Assembly (NCBI GenBank): GCA_016707785.1
Contig: JADJGZ010000005.1
Coordinates: 124,001 to 188,000, forward strand
Length of the DNA: 64,000 bases
Direction of reading: 5' to 3'
DNA from: Bacteroidales bacterium
Lineage (GTDB): Bacteria > Bacteroidota > Bacteroidia > Bacteroidales > UBA4417
Shown: positions 10,183 through 18,778 of the stretch, piece by piece
Numbering within the stretch: position 1 is the first letter of the stretch
Layout of the letters: each line of letters opens with the position of its first letter
The notes under the pieces: model-generated
Told to the model about the DNA's origin: nothing
The model's input: only the letters and a program-made list of their open reading frames with translations
Database searches by the model: none
Program-made: the position numbers and the translations under genes

Positions 10183-10590
10183 TCAATCTGCTTCAAATTG
10201 TATCTGCTGAATCAGCATGGAGCCCTCAATTGGTTTCAGGAGAATATAAGCTTTAAATACTTGATTATTACTTTTGTATGTACCTATAATAAACTGAGAA
10301 CCACCAGCTGAATTTCCTTTCTGATCTAATACAAAAGACGAAGGTGGAATCTTTGAGAAAAAATCCTTCATAACCATCTCAGCTTGAACTTTACTGAAAG
10401 TCCCTTCCTTCCCGGGAATGGTGATCTCAACAGTGCTACTAAAGTAAATTGCTAATGATTTTGAGTTTCCTGTACGAATAGCACTTGCAATATTCTCATG
10501 AACACCAGGAACAATTAAAGAAACGGTAGACCCTGACACCATGCCAACGATAACAAGAAATACCAGGATTTGCAAAATATATTGTTTCAT
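10183..10590 (-). CDS. DUF4783 domain exported protein
   Basis: A 135-residue protein with an N-terminal signal sequence (about 1-22) and one DUF4783 domain, which resembles the NTF2/SnoaL-like fold: IASAIRTGNSKSLAIYFSSTVEITIPGKEG, then KDFFSKIPPSSFVLDQKG, then FIIGTYKS. It is a Bacteroidota family of unknown function, usually found beside nadC and rlmH as here. It is first in the leftward operon with nadC and yihY, and divergent from rlmH. Its envelope location is predicted from the signal peptide. Confidence 0.85.
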   Translation of the reverse strand: MKQYILQILVFLVIVGMVSGSTVSLIVPGVHENIASAIRTGNSKSLAIYFSSTVEITIPGKEGTFSKVQAEMVMKDFFSKIPPSSFVLDQKGNSAGGSQFIIGTYKSNNQVFKAYILLKPIEGSMLIQQIQFEAD

Positions 10591-10610
10591 GATCGTTTTT
10601 TGAATCAGTA

Positions 10611-10618
10611 CAAATATA
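10611..10618 (-). promoter_or_regulatory. -7 box for DUF4783-nadC-yihY
   Basis: CAAATATA on the plus strand reads TATATTTG on the minus strand, a TAnnTTTG match 21 bases upstream of the ATG at 10590. Confidence 0.5.
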
Positions 10619-10682
10619 CAATAATCGAACCAATCGGATTAAAAAAAGGAATTGAGGTTCTACCTTAAGAAATTTCTATACC

Positions 10683-10690
10683 TATATTTG
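10683..10690 (+). promoter_or_regulatory. -7 box for rlmH
   Basis: TATATTTG matches TAnnTTTG 31 bases before the rlmH ATG. Together with the box at 10611-10618 it makes the 130-base gap a divergent promoter region. Confidence 0.5.
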
Positions 10691-10720
10691 CCAGAGTATT
10701 AAATTAGAAAAACACAATAT

Positions 10721-11194
10721 ATGGTTATCACAATTCTGGTTGTTGGTAAAACAACTGAGGATTTTATCCGACAAGGCTTCACTTTATATTTTGAGCGCCT
10801 TAAACACTATTTGGGCGTCAAATATATCGAGATCCCGGAACTTAAGGAGAAACGAAATATGTCTCCTTTACAAATCAAAGAGAAGGAGGCTCTTACAATC
10901 CTTTCCAATATTCCTAAATCAGCCACCATAATCTTACTTGATGAACACGGAGTTTCAAAATCTTCTATTGAGTTTGCATCCCTTATTCAAAAACAGATGA
11001 ATACCGGTATTAAAGAACTCATCTTTATCATAGGTGGTGCATTTGGTGTTTCAGAACTTATTAAAAAACAGTCAGATATCTGTATTTCTTTATCAAAAAT
11101 GACATTTACCCATCAATTCATTCGGGTAATTCTTGCAGAACAACTCTACAGAGCAATGACCATTTTAAAAAATGAGCCTTATCATAACGAATAA
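10721..11194 (+). CDS. rlmH: 23S rRNA (pseudouridine1915-N3)-methyltransferase
   Basis: A SPOUT-class methyltransferase that methylates N3 of pseudouridine 1915 in helix 69 of 23S rRNA on assembled ribosomes. The 157 residues are the family length. The SAM-binding knot is visible as LLDEHG (about 73), FIIGGAFGVSELIKK (about 103-118) and the C-terminal FTHQFIRVILAEQLYRAMTILKNEPYHNE, which carries the family's invariant His, Arg and Tyr near the end. The rdgB gene follows 57 bases later on the same strand, so the two are probably co-transcribed. Confidence 0.95.
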   Translation: MVITILVVGKTTEDFIRQGFTLYFERLKHYLGVKYIEIPELKEKRNMSPLQIKEKEALTILSNIPKSATIILLDEHGVSKSSIEFASLIQKQMNTGIKELIFIIGGAFGVSELIKKQSDICISLSKMTFTHQFIRVILAEQLYRAMTILKNEPYHNE

Positions 11195-11251
11195 TATAAA
11201 AAAACTTATTAACCCTATTTTTAAAAGTAGAACCTTCAGGAAAACAACCAT

Positions 11252-11836
11252 ATGAAAAACCTGGTATTTGCGACTAATAACCAACACAAACTCCATGAGA
11301 TCAAACTCCTTCTCAAAGGTAAATTCAATATTCAAAGCTTGCAAGATCTTAATATCTTAGAAGAAATACCTGAAACAGAGAACACCCTTGAAGGCAATGC
11401 CAGACTTAAAGCTGAGTTTATTACAAGCAAATACGGAATAGACTGTTTTGCAGATGATACTGGTCTGGAAGTTGAATCATTAGATGGAAGGCCTGGTGTT
11501 TATTCAGCCAGATATGCCGGATATGAAAATGACTTCGAAGCCAATACTGTTAAAGTTTTAGCTGAACTTAACGGAATTGACAATCGTACTGCCAGGTTTA
11601 GAACAGTTATCTGCCTGATTATGAACCATGAAAAGTATTTCTTTGAGGGAATTGTAAATGGAAGTCTTACCAGAGAAAAAAAAGGAAGTCTGGGATTTGG
11701 CTATGACCCGATCTTTGTTCCATCTGGATATAGCCTTACTTTCGCTGAAATGCCAATTGAGCAAAAAAACAGCATGAGTCACAGGGCAATTGCAACCTCA
11801 AAACTCATAGACTTCCTCTTAAATCAAAAGATCTGA
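11252..11836 (+). CDS. rdgB: XTP/dITP diphosphatase (RdgB/HAM1)
   Basis: A house-cleaning nucleotide pyrophosphatase that hydrolyses ITP, dITP and XTP to monophosphates and keeps deaminated purines out of DNA and RNA. The 194 residues fit the family. Motifs in order are LVFATNNQHKLHEI (2-15), ADDTGLEVESLDGRPGVYSARYAG (about 71-94, metal-binding Asp pair), GFGYDPIF (about 148) and MSHRAIA near the C-terminus, which binds the base. Its stop lies 12 bases from the convergent end of ddl. Confidence 0.95.
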   Translation: MKNLVFATNNQHKLHEIKLLLKGKFNIQSLQDLNILEEIPETENTLEGNARLKAEFITSKYGIDCFADDTGLEVESLDGRPGVYSARYAGYENDFEANTVKVLAELNGIDNRTARFRTVICLIMNHEKYFFEGIVNGSLTREKKGSLGFGYDPIFVPSGYSLTFAEMPIEQKNSMSHRAIATSKLIDFLLNQKI

Positions 11837-11848
11837 AAGTATTATAGA

Positions 11849-12841
11849 TTACTTATGTTGCTTAATTGCCTCATAGACCAGTGAAGAAAAGAAATCTGAC
11901 AGATTAATTCCTGCAGATTTTGCTTGTTTTGGAATGATGCTCCCTTCCGAAAATCCAGGTACAGTATTTACCTCCAAAAACCACCATTTCCCTTCACTAA
12001 GAAAATAATCAAACCGGACTACTCCTTTACAATTGAACTTCTCATACAACATAGCTGTCATTTTCCTACACTCATCTTCTTCGTGTGGAGTAATGACTGC
12101 TGGTGTTACCTCTTCAGCCATTCCGGAGGTATACTTTGCTTCATAATCAAAGAAATCATTCTTGGGAATCACCTCAGTCACAGGCAGCACGACAAGTCTT
12201 CCTTCTGTCCTAAAGACTCCGCAAGCCATTTCCCTACCTTTAATATATTCTTGCACCTGTACTTCATTGTCTTCTGCAAATGCCAGCTTTAAAGCAGGTT
12301 CAAAACCTTCGAGATTGTATACTTTCGTAACCCCAACACTTGATCCTGACTTATTTGGTTTTATAAAACAAGGCAGTCCTACTTCTTTAGCAAGTTGTTC
12401 ATAAGTCCATTTATGCCCGTCCCTTAATAGCACGGTCCTGGCTACATTCATACCTGCTCTGATTGCTATATCATTACAGAAAAACTTATTAAAAGTCAGT
12501 GCTGAAGTTGTGAGATCACAGGATGTATAGGGAATACTCATCAAATCCAAATATCCTTGTAATTTTCCATCCTCTCCCGGTGTGCCATGAATTGCAATGA
12601 ATGCACAATCAAAATGGATTTTTCGATCTTTTAGGTGAAGTGAGAAATCATTCTTATCGATTTGAATACTTTCATCCTCATTCAATGTATAATGCCAATC
12701 ATTTTTCCTTATTAAAATAGGATAAATATCAAAAAAATTCTCATCAAGAAACTTGGCTACAACCTTAGCACTGCCAATGGAGACATCAAATTCGCCTGAA
12801 TCTCCTCCCATGAGTAAAGCAATTGACAACTTCCGATTCAT
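11849..12841 (-). CDS. ddl: D-alanine--D-alanine ligase
   Basis: An ATP-grasp ligase that makes the D-Ala-D-Ala end of the peptidoglycan stem peptide in the cytoplasm. The 330 residues match the family. Visible are LLMGGDSGEFDVS at the N-terminus, IHGTPGEDGKLQGYLD (about 83-98, substrate binding), CFIKPNKSGSSVGVTKV (about 157-173, ATP-grasp lysine and Gly/Ser loop), VRFDYFL and FLEVNTVPGFSEGS (about 290-304, Mg2+ binding Glu and Asn). It is divergent from the PASTA protein gene, a neighbourhood typical of Bacteroidota. Confidence 0.95.
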   Translation of the reverse strand: MNRKLSIALLMGGDSGEFDVSIGSAKVVAKFLDENFFDIYPILIRKNDWHYTLNEDESIQIDKNDFSLHLKDRKIHFDCAFIAIHGTPGEDGKLQGYLDLMSIPYTSCDLTTSALTFNKFFCNDIAIRAGMNVARTVLLRDGHKWTYEQLAKEVGLPCFIKPNKSGSSVGVTKVYNLEGFEPALKLAFAEDNEVQVQEYIKGREMACGVFRTEGRLVVLPVTEVIPKNDFFDYEAKYTSGMAEEVTPAVITPHEEDECRKMTAMLYEKFNCKGVVRFDYFLSEGKWWFLEVNTVPGFSEGSIIPKQAKSAGINLSDFFSSLVYEAIKQHK

Positions 12842-12860
12842 ATTTTCAACGTTTTGATTG

Positions 12861-12868
12861 CAAAGGTA
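12861..12868 (-). promoter_or_regulatory. -7 box for ddl
   Basis: CAAAGGTA reads TACCTTTG on the minus strand, a TAnnTTTG match 20 bases upstream of the ddl ATG, which implies a very short leader. Confidence 0.45.
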
Positions 12869-12902
12869 GGGACTTCAAAGGAGTATGCCCCATGGAAATT
12901 TA

Positions 12903-12910
12903 TATCTTTG
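12903..12910 (+). promoter_or_regulatory. -7 box for the PASTA - T9SS - RluD operon
   Basis: TATCTTTG matches TAnnTTTG, 80 bases before the ATG at 12991. The leader would be about 70 bases long. Confidence 0.45.
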
Positions 12911-12990
12911 CATAGTAAACAATAAATTAATTTAACAAATAGTTATACCTGACAAGGTTCAAGATTCATAGCCTCTATCACTTCCTAATC

Positions 12991-13821
12991 ATGAATTTCA
13001 TTCAGTTTATTACGACCCGAAGATTCCTGAAACATTTTGGCATCTCTTTGCTAATCAGTCTGATTTTGGGTTGGATAACACTTTCTTTGCTTAAACAATA
13101 CACTAAACATGGATCATCGATCGAAGTACCAAATCTGGTTGGGTTATCAAGCCAGGAAATAAGTCAGATGGAGGATCTTGAAGATTTTGAACTTCTTGTC
13201 GTTGATTCAGTCTATGACTATGAGAAACCAGGGGGAATGATTGTTACCCAGGATCCACAACCAAAATCGAAAGTAAAATCAGGCAGAACTATTTATCTCT
13301 CGATGGTTGCCTTTGTTCCGGAGCAAGTTAAAATGCCGGCTTTAAATGATTTATCCTTAAGACAAGCGAAAGCTTTGCTTCAGACATATGGTCTTAAATT
13401 AGGAAGTGTAAAATCCATACCCGATCCCGCCAAGAATGCAGTTCTTCAAGTTACTTATAAGGGAAGAAGCATACAGCCTGGTGCTATGATTCGAAAAGGT
13501 TCCGTTATTGATTTATTTATTGGTTCCGGCTCAGGTGGAACTGAAGCTCAAATCCCATTTCTTATTGGGAAATCAAGAAGAGAAGCCATTTCTGAAATCA
13601 TTCGTCTTGGAATGGTTACCGGTGAAGAAATATATAATGGAAATTCTGATTCCACCAATGCCAGAGTATACTTACAAGAGCCATTTTACGTTTATGGTTT
13701 GAAAATACCTCTGAGCAGTACGATTAATTTAACTTATCGATCAGATGAATCGTTTGATTTTGAGAGTTATATCCGAAGTTTGGAAATTGATACTATTAAG
13801 GTTGATAGCACTTCACAATAA
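12991..13821 (+). CDS. Membrane-anchored PASTA domain protein
   Basis: 276 residues: a short basic cytoplasmic N-terminus, one membrane segment (about 17-34, FGISLLISLILGWITLSLL), then three PASTA domains outside the membrane. They start near VPNLVGLSSQEISQM (about 46), MPALNDLSLRQAKALLQTYGL (about 112) and IPFLIGKSRREAISEIIRLGM (about 187). PASTA domains bind peptidoglycan fragments or beta-lactams in Ser/Thr kinases and PBPs, but here there is no kinase or PBP domain, so it may be a stand-alone wall sensor or scaffold. It lies beside ddl and 15 bases before a T9SS protein gene, a conserved Bacteroidota arrangement that suggests a link to cell-wall growth. Its function is unknown. Confidence 0.9.
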   Translation: MNFIQFITTRRFLKHFGISLLISLILGWITLSLLKQYTKHGSSIEVPNLVGLSSQEISQMEDLEDFELLVVDSVYDYEKPGGMIVTQDPQPKSKVKSGRTIYLSMVAFVPEQVKMPALNDLSLRQAKALLQTYGLKLGSVKSIPDPAKNAVLQVTYKGRSIQPGAMIRKGSVIDLFIGSGSGGTEAQIPFLIGKSRREAISEIIRLGMVTGEEIYNGNSDSTNARVYLQEPFYVYGLKIPLSSTINLTYRSDESFDFESYIRSLEIDTIKVDSTSQ

Positions 13822-13836
13822 ACTCATTTATTAATT

Positions 13837-15828
13837 ATGCGAAAACTATTAGCAATCCTTGTCCTGATTAGCCTTTTTGGCTCATTGAAAGCCCAGGAGA
13901 AGATGTTTGCATTGGAACACAACAAATCTGTGAAGAATAAAAGCATTAACAGCTACAAAGATTCACAAGTCAGTTATGCTGACACTGTTTTTGTTTCACT
14001 TCCTTTTCTTGATGACTTCTCAGTAGTTTCCATTTGGCCCTCCCCTTCTAAATGGGCTGATAATTATGTTTATATCAATACGGATTATGCTAAGCATTCT
14101 CCAACAGTTGGAGTTGCGACTTTTGATGCTATTGATGAAGATGGCGCCTTGTATTCATCTGCCGGTCCATATCAATTTGAGGCAGACTTCCTTACTTCAC
14201 AACCCATCAGGCTTGATTCTTTGTTCTCCCCGATACAACGTGCGATACTTAAAAGTGATTCCCTTTACCTAAGTTTTTTTTATCAACCTCAGGGAAAAGG
14301 ATCAATGCCTGCAAAAAAAGACTCCCTGGTACTTGAATTCCACTCCCCTCTTGAATTTGATACAATTGTTACCGCTGAGGATACTGTCATTTCTCCCCAC
14401 TGGCAATACAAGTGGTCAAGTGCAGGAGGCACGCAAGTTGACACATTTGCAATTGTCCATGGTCAATATTTCAACCAGGTTTTAATCCCTATCAACGATA
14501 GTATACGATACTTCAAAAAGGGGTTTCGCTTTAGATTCAGGAATTATGCAAGCCTTGCCAACAATTATGTGCCTGATTGGCAGAGCAATGGCGACCAATG
14601 GAACCTCGACCTGGTTTACCTTAATTCTGGAAGATCCATTAATGATACGATAATTAAAGATGTTGCATTTGCAGATAGAGCTCCTTCTATGTTGGCAAAA
14701 TATGAAGCAATGCCCTACACCCAGTATGGTGAAAATTTTGTGAATGAAATGAAGGATACGCTCAGCATCTTTATTGCCAACCTGGATAATTCACCGCAAA
14801 ATATATCGTATCGGTATCATGTCCAGAAGGATTCACAACTTCCATTCAAAACTTATGATGGGGGAAGTTATTCCATTTTCCCTTTCCTGACAAACAGTTA
14901 TTCTACCTATCAGCCCTTTGCCCGCCCCATCGTTAATTTCTTGTATTCACCATTTGAAAACCAGGAAGAGATCGTTTTCCATACCACTCACTATCTCACC
15001 ACTGACCCGGCCATGATCATTCAAAGCAATGATACAATAAGGTATACCCAGGTTTTCAGCAATTATTATGCATATGATGATGGAACTGCAGAAGCCGGTA
15101 TTGGTCTTAACGGAGCAGCAGGTTCATATGCCGTGCGTTTCGAATTGAATACAATGGATACACTGAGGGCTTTAAAGATATTCTTTAACCAAATCAGGTC
15201 AGGAGCAAGTGATAAATACATTGATATCACGATTTGGAATGATTCATTTGGAAAACCTGGCACAATTATTAAACAGTTAGCTCAGGTCAACCCACTTTAT
15301 TCTGATAGCCTCAACAATTTCCAGACCTATTGGTTTGATGAACCTCTTGTTATTGAACCTGTAAATTTCCCGGGACTGATCTTCTATGCCGGTTGGCAGC
15401 AAACAGCTATTGATAACCTTAATGTAGGACTCGACAGATATAATGATACCCATCAATACAGATTCTATAATGTGGATGGAACCTGGCAGTCAAGCGACGA
15501 GCAGCATGCAGGCTCTTTATTATTGCGCCCTGTAGTTGGCAAAGCAAATCCTGTTTCAATGCAAGAGAATCTTCAGACAGGACAATTGGCAATATATCCA
15601 AATCCTGTTGCCAATGGGAATCTTAATATCAGGTTGCCAATCAATTTGATGCATCATTCTTCAAATGAATTATCAGTTTCGGTGTTTAATTCTTCCGGAA
15701 TAAGAATTTCTTCGTTTCCATATCAGGAAACTATAAATATTGACAACTGGCTTCCAGGGCTTTATGTGATTCGTTTACACAGTGAGGTGGATGGAAAAAT
15801 TTATTTTGGGAAAGTGATAAAAAAGTAG
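13837..15828 (+). CDS. T9SS type A sorting domain protein of unknown function
   Basis: A 663-residue secreted protein: a signal peptide (about 1-19, cleaved after KAQ), a large region with few recognisable motifs, and a C-terminal type IX secretion domain (about 585-663) starting near AIYPNPVANG and ending GLYVIRLHSEVDGKIYFGKVIKK. The middle part is rich in aromatic and Asp residues with beta-sheet character. A stretch around 405-560 (YAYDDGTAEAGIGL ... LRALKIFF) looks like a jelly-roll segment. It should pass the outer membrane by the type IX system and be attached or released. It lies between the PASTA gene and the RluD gene with gaps of 15 and 16 bases, so the three are almost certainly one transcript. 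Confidence 0.85.
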   Translation: MRKLLAILVLISLFGSLKAQEKMFALEHNKSVKNKSINSYKDSQVSYADTVFVSLPFLDDFSVVSIWPSPSKWADNYVYINTDYAKHSPTVGVATFDAIDEDGALYSSAGPYQFEADFLTSQPIRLDSLFSPIQRAILKSDSLYLSFFYQPQGKGSMPAKKDSLVLEFHSPLEFDTIVTAEDTVISPHWQYKWSSAGGTQVDTFAIVHGQYFNQVLIPINDSIRYFKKGFRFRFRNYASLANNYVPDWQSNGDQWNLDLVYLNSGRSINDTIIKDVAFADRAPSMLAKYEAMPYTQYGENFVNEMKDTLSIFIANLDNSPQNISYRYHVQKDSQLPFKTYDGGSYSIFPFLTNSYSTYQPFARPIVNFLYSPFENQEEIVFHTTHYLTTDPAMIIQSNDTIRYTQVFSNYYAYDDGTAEAGIGLNGAAGSYAVRFELNTMDTLRALKIFFNQIRSGASDKYIDITIWNDSFGKPGTIIKQLAQVNPLYSDSLNNFQTYWFDEPLVIEPVNFPGLIFYAGWQQTAIDNLNVGLDRYNDTHQYRFYNVDGTWQSSDEQHAGSLLLRPVVGKANPVSMQENLQTGQLAIYPNPVANGNLNIRLPINLMHHSSNELSVSVFNSSGIRISSFPYQETINIDNWLPGLYVIRLHSEVDGKIYFGKVIKK

Positions 15829-15844
15829 AGTAGCAAACAAGTTC

Positions 15845-16900
15845 ATGATAGAAGAGACAGAAGAATTAGAGGTTAATGATCAGCAAGGAGAAGAAAATGA
15901 TCTGTTTGAGCACTACAGGTTTGAAGTCGATCGTGGACAAGCTTTATTGCGTATAGACAAATTTCTATTAAGTAAGATTCCAAATATTTCCAGGAACAAG
16001 ATCCAGAATGCCGCGCATGCCGGTAACATCCTGGTAAACCAGGTACCTGTCAAACCAAATCATAAAGTTCACCCTCTGGATACAATTTCTATCGTCTTAG
16101 CTTATCCTCCCAGGGAAACAGAAATTATCGCTGAGAATATACCATTGCAAATCCTGTTTGAAGATCAGGATTTGTTAGTGGTGGATAAACCAGCTGGCAT
16201 GGTCGTTCATCCAGCACATGGAAATTACAATGGCACATTGTTAAATGCTTTAGCCTACAGATTTCAGGAAGAAGGAATAAAACTTGAATCAGGCCCCTAT
16301 CTTGTTCATAGGATTGATAAAGATACGTCAGGCTTGTTATTAGTAGCCAAGAATGAATTGGCCCAATCCTTCTTAGCCCGTAGCTTCTTTGATCATAAAG
16401 TTGACAGGAAATACTGGGCTTTAGTATGGGGAGATTTTATCGATAACGAAGGTACAATCAATGGACATATTGGCCGTTGCCTGAAGGATCGCCAGAAAAT
16501 GGATGTATTTCCTGACGGGAATCATGGCAAGGAAGCTATCACGCATTACAGGATTATTAGGAGGTTCCATTATGTTACACTGGTTGAGTGTATACTCGAA
16601 ACCGGTCGAACACATCAGATCCGGGCACATATGAAGCATATTGGACACCCTCTTTTCAATGATGCAAAGTATGGTGGGGATCAAATCATTAAAGGAACCA
16701 CTTTTACAAAGTATAAACAATTCATTCAGAATTGCTTTGATATCTGTCCCCGACAAGCATTACATGCTAAAACTCTTTCTTTCAAACATCCTTCCTCCGG
16801 AAAAGATATTCTATTCGAATCTGATTTACCTAAAGATTTCTCTGAACTGGTTGAGAAATGGGAAAAATATTTCCAAAGCAGTATTGATATAAATAACTGA
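15845..16900 (+). CDS. RluA/RluD-family pseudouridine synthase
   Basis: A 351-residue enzyme that converts uridine to pseudouridine in 23S rRNA. It has an acidic N-terminal 20 residues, an S4 RNA-binding domain (about 30-90, LLRIDKFLLSKIPNISRNKIQ ... VKPNHKV), then the catalytic domain with HRIDKDTSGLLLVAK (about 156-170), where the Asp is the nucleophile, and GRTHQIRAHMKHIGHPLFND (about 258-277). The S4 domain plus this length points to the RluD branch (positions 1911, 1915 and 1917); position specificity is inferred only. If it is RluD, its product is the substrate of RlmH encoded at 10721-11194. Confidence 0.9.
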   Translation: MIEETEELEVNDQQGEENDLFEHYRFEVDRGQALLRIDKFLLSKIPNISRNKIQNAAHAGNILVNQVPVKPNHKVHPLDTISIVLAYPPRETEIIAENIPLQILFEDQDLLVVDKPAGMVVHPAHGNYNGTLLNALAYRFQEEGIKLESGPYLVHRIDKDTSGLLLVAKNELAQSFLARSFFDHKVDRKYWALVWGDFIDNEGTINGHIGRCLKDRQKMDVFPDGNHGKEAITHYRIIRRFHYVTLVECILETGRTHQIRAHMKHIGHPLFNDAKYGGDQIIKGTTFTKYKQFIQNCFDICPRQALHAKTLSFKHPSSGKDILFESDLPKDFSELVEKWEKYFQSSIDINN

Positions 16901-16961
16901 TAATCATTTATTATACTTAAAACTATCTAAGAATTTTAATTGGGAAGTCTTGTAAAAGACA

Positions 16962-17891
16962 TTAATGTTCTTTATAATAGTTTACAAGTTCTGACTTTGA
17001 TTGATTTACAAAGAATGAACGTTCATCATCAGATAGATTAGGATTATTAACCGCTAACTTTTCCATTAATTTTAATTTCTCCTCAGCAGAAGAAATCCTG
17101 TTTGTTGCTACAAAAACTCTGAACATATACTGCTGATACAGGATATTCCCCGGAGTATTTGATAATAATATGCGGCAATACTTCTCTGCCTCTATATAAT
17201 TTGAATTGATATCAAAAGCTATTTTCATCAGGAAATATGTTGCTTCCTGGCTTATCTTCCAATCTTTTGATAACGCTGCTTTTTTTAAAAATACGATCCC
17301 TAATTCCTTGTTTCCATATTGAAATTGATTAAGTACCGGAGATAGTAAAGGATACCTCTCCCTTGCTAATCCATAAAAATAATTGTACAAACCCGTTGTT
17401 AGCAGGAAAGGAGCGTACCTGTTTTCCAGTCCAATTGAAATTTTGAGAAAAGAGTAATATTTTGATAAATCTCCTAATGCGGAAAGGTAGGAATTATCCA
17501 GAAGGCTGACCCTTGCATTGTAAGCACATATTGAAATAAGCAGAAATAGGGACCTGTCGTCATATTTCTTTTTAGAGGCGCTATACTTTGCCATCACATC
17601 TTCAACACGTTTTTCAAGCAATGCAGAATATCTCTCATTGTTATTCCCAGAAATGATCTTCCACCAATAATAGTTCACTACGGCTAATTCATAGTCAAGA
17701 TTGAACTCAGTATTTGGTTCATAAATTTTCAGAATTGAATCAACCTTTTGGAAATTAAAACCTGAAGTTTCTTTATAGATAATTTCAGCAATTTTGACCC
17801 TGGATTCAGCGAATAGATGAAACGGAGAACCAAATACCAATATTAATATGGTAAAAGACAAAGTGCGCATCAAGTTCTTAACGCCATGCAT
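16962..17891 (-). CDS. Exported helical-repeat protein, last gene of the YidD operon
   Basis: 309 residues with an N-terminal signal sequence (the hydrophobic stretch at about 9-28 ends LFAES). The rest is almost all alpha-helical in composition, with paired helices rich in Tyr, Leu and Ala such as YCRILLSNTPGNILYQQYMFRVFVATN and EEKLKLMEKL, which resemble TPR or SEL1-like repeats without a clean consensus. I do not recognise the family. The start codon lies two bases after the stop of the upstream TPR gene, so translational coupling is likely and it is the fifth and last gene of the leftward operon. It lacks the PGSG...YAG domain of its two neighbours. An envelope location is inferred from the signal peptide. 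Confidence 0.7.
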   Translation of the reverse strand: MHGVKNLMRTLSFTILILVFGSPFHLFAESRVKIAEIIYKETSGFNFQKVDSILKIYEPNTEFNLDYELAVVNYYWWKIISGNNNERYSALLEKRVEDVMAKYSASKKKYDDRSLFLLISICAYNARVSLLDNSYLSALGDLSKYYSFLKISIGLENRYAPFLLTTGLYNYFYGLARERYPLLSPVLNQFQYGNKELGIVFLKKAALSKDWKISQEATYFLMKIAFDINSNYIEAEKYCRILLSNTPGNILYQQYMFRVFVATNRISSAEEKLKLMEKLAVNNPNLSDDERSFFVNQSKSELVNYYKEH

Positions 17892-17893
17892 AA

Positions 17894-18778
17894 TTACCCT
17901 GGATTGTTATTTTTCTCCATGTACCTGATCAAATCGAGCAAGTTCTCGTTCATTTCATTAGCCAATCGATCACTGGTAATACTATATGCCTTTTGAAATC
18001 CTCCGGTATAGTACCTCTGAAACCAGGGTAAAACGATTACAGCTGCATCGATAAAGGAAAGAGACCCTCCAAGAGCAGTACCAACAGCTAGAAATCCGGT
18101 TGTCAGGAAAAAAGAATTCAGCCCATTTTTCCAATCCCCGGCGTAGATTTGGCCTGAACCAGGAATAAACATACTCATAATTTTAGCGGTTCCTGGCTTG
18201 AATCGTTTCTTTAATTGATTGGTATGATCAAGGAAATAGTTTATAGAATCTGCCGAACAGTGTAATGAACTCAGACAAACAGAAGTGAAATAGCGTTGGG
18301 CCATCATGAAATCACCTAAATAATAATAGGTAATACCAAAAAGCATATCAAAATCCTTTCTAAATGATGGAATAGGCTCTGAATCCAGAGACATCAATTC
18401 AACCAAAGCTTCATTATATTCTTTATTGTATAATTTACAGGCAACCTTTCTTGAAAGACAATAGTTTGACACACTATCATTTTCATTTTGAATGATAGCG
18501 AGATCATAATAATAAAAAGCTGAGCCAAAGTCAGATAAATGAAAATAACAATCCCCTAACTTTTGAAAGACATCGGGAAACCTTGTCTCTTCATCAAAGA
18601 ATTGAACTCTCTTCAGATTCTTAATTGACTGTTCATAGTTCCCCTGACTGCATTGATCAGTAGCTAAAGCATAAAGATGTTCAGCAGTCTGAGCAAAGAG
18701 TGGTAATCCCCAAAAATTAAAGATGATCAAGAAAAACAACACCGATACTCTCTTGTATCTTTTTCTTACTTTTATCAT
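17894..18778 (-). CDS. Exported TPR protein with C-terminal PGSGQIYAG membrane domain (paralogue B)
   Basis: 294 residues from ATG 18778, a start chosen because it leaves a clean signal peptide (about 9-30, ending PLFAQ); ATG 18808 and TTG 18820 are alternatives. After the signal come TPR-like helices (ALATDQCSQGNYEQSIKNL, KLGDCYFHLSDFGSAFYYYDLA, GITYYYLGDFMMAQRYF). A C-terminal domain then begins MSMFIPGSGQIYAGDWKNG (about 203-221) with hydrophobic segments after it, which recalls the DUF5683/TM2-like LPGxGQxYxG signature of small membrane domains. The upstream paralogue has the same layout. Its start overlaps the upstream gene by about 60 bases and its stop is two bases from the next start. 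Function unknown; a scaffold role in the envelope is a guess. Confidence 0.75.
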   Translation of the reverse strand: MIKVRKRYKRVSVLFFLIIFNFWGLPLFAQTAEHLYALATDQCSQGNYEQSIKNLKRVQFFDEETRFPDVFQKLGDCYFHLSDFGSAFYYYDLAIIQNENDSVSNYCLSRKVACKLYNKEYNEALVELMSLDSEPIPSFRKDFDMLFGITYYYLGDFMMAQRYFTSVCLSSLHCSADSINYFLDHTNQLKKRFKPGTAKIMSMFIPGSGQIYAGDWKNGLNSFFLTTGFLAVGTALGGSLSFIDAAVIVLPWFQRYYTGGFQKAYSITSDRLANEMNENLLDLIRYMEKNNNPG

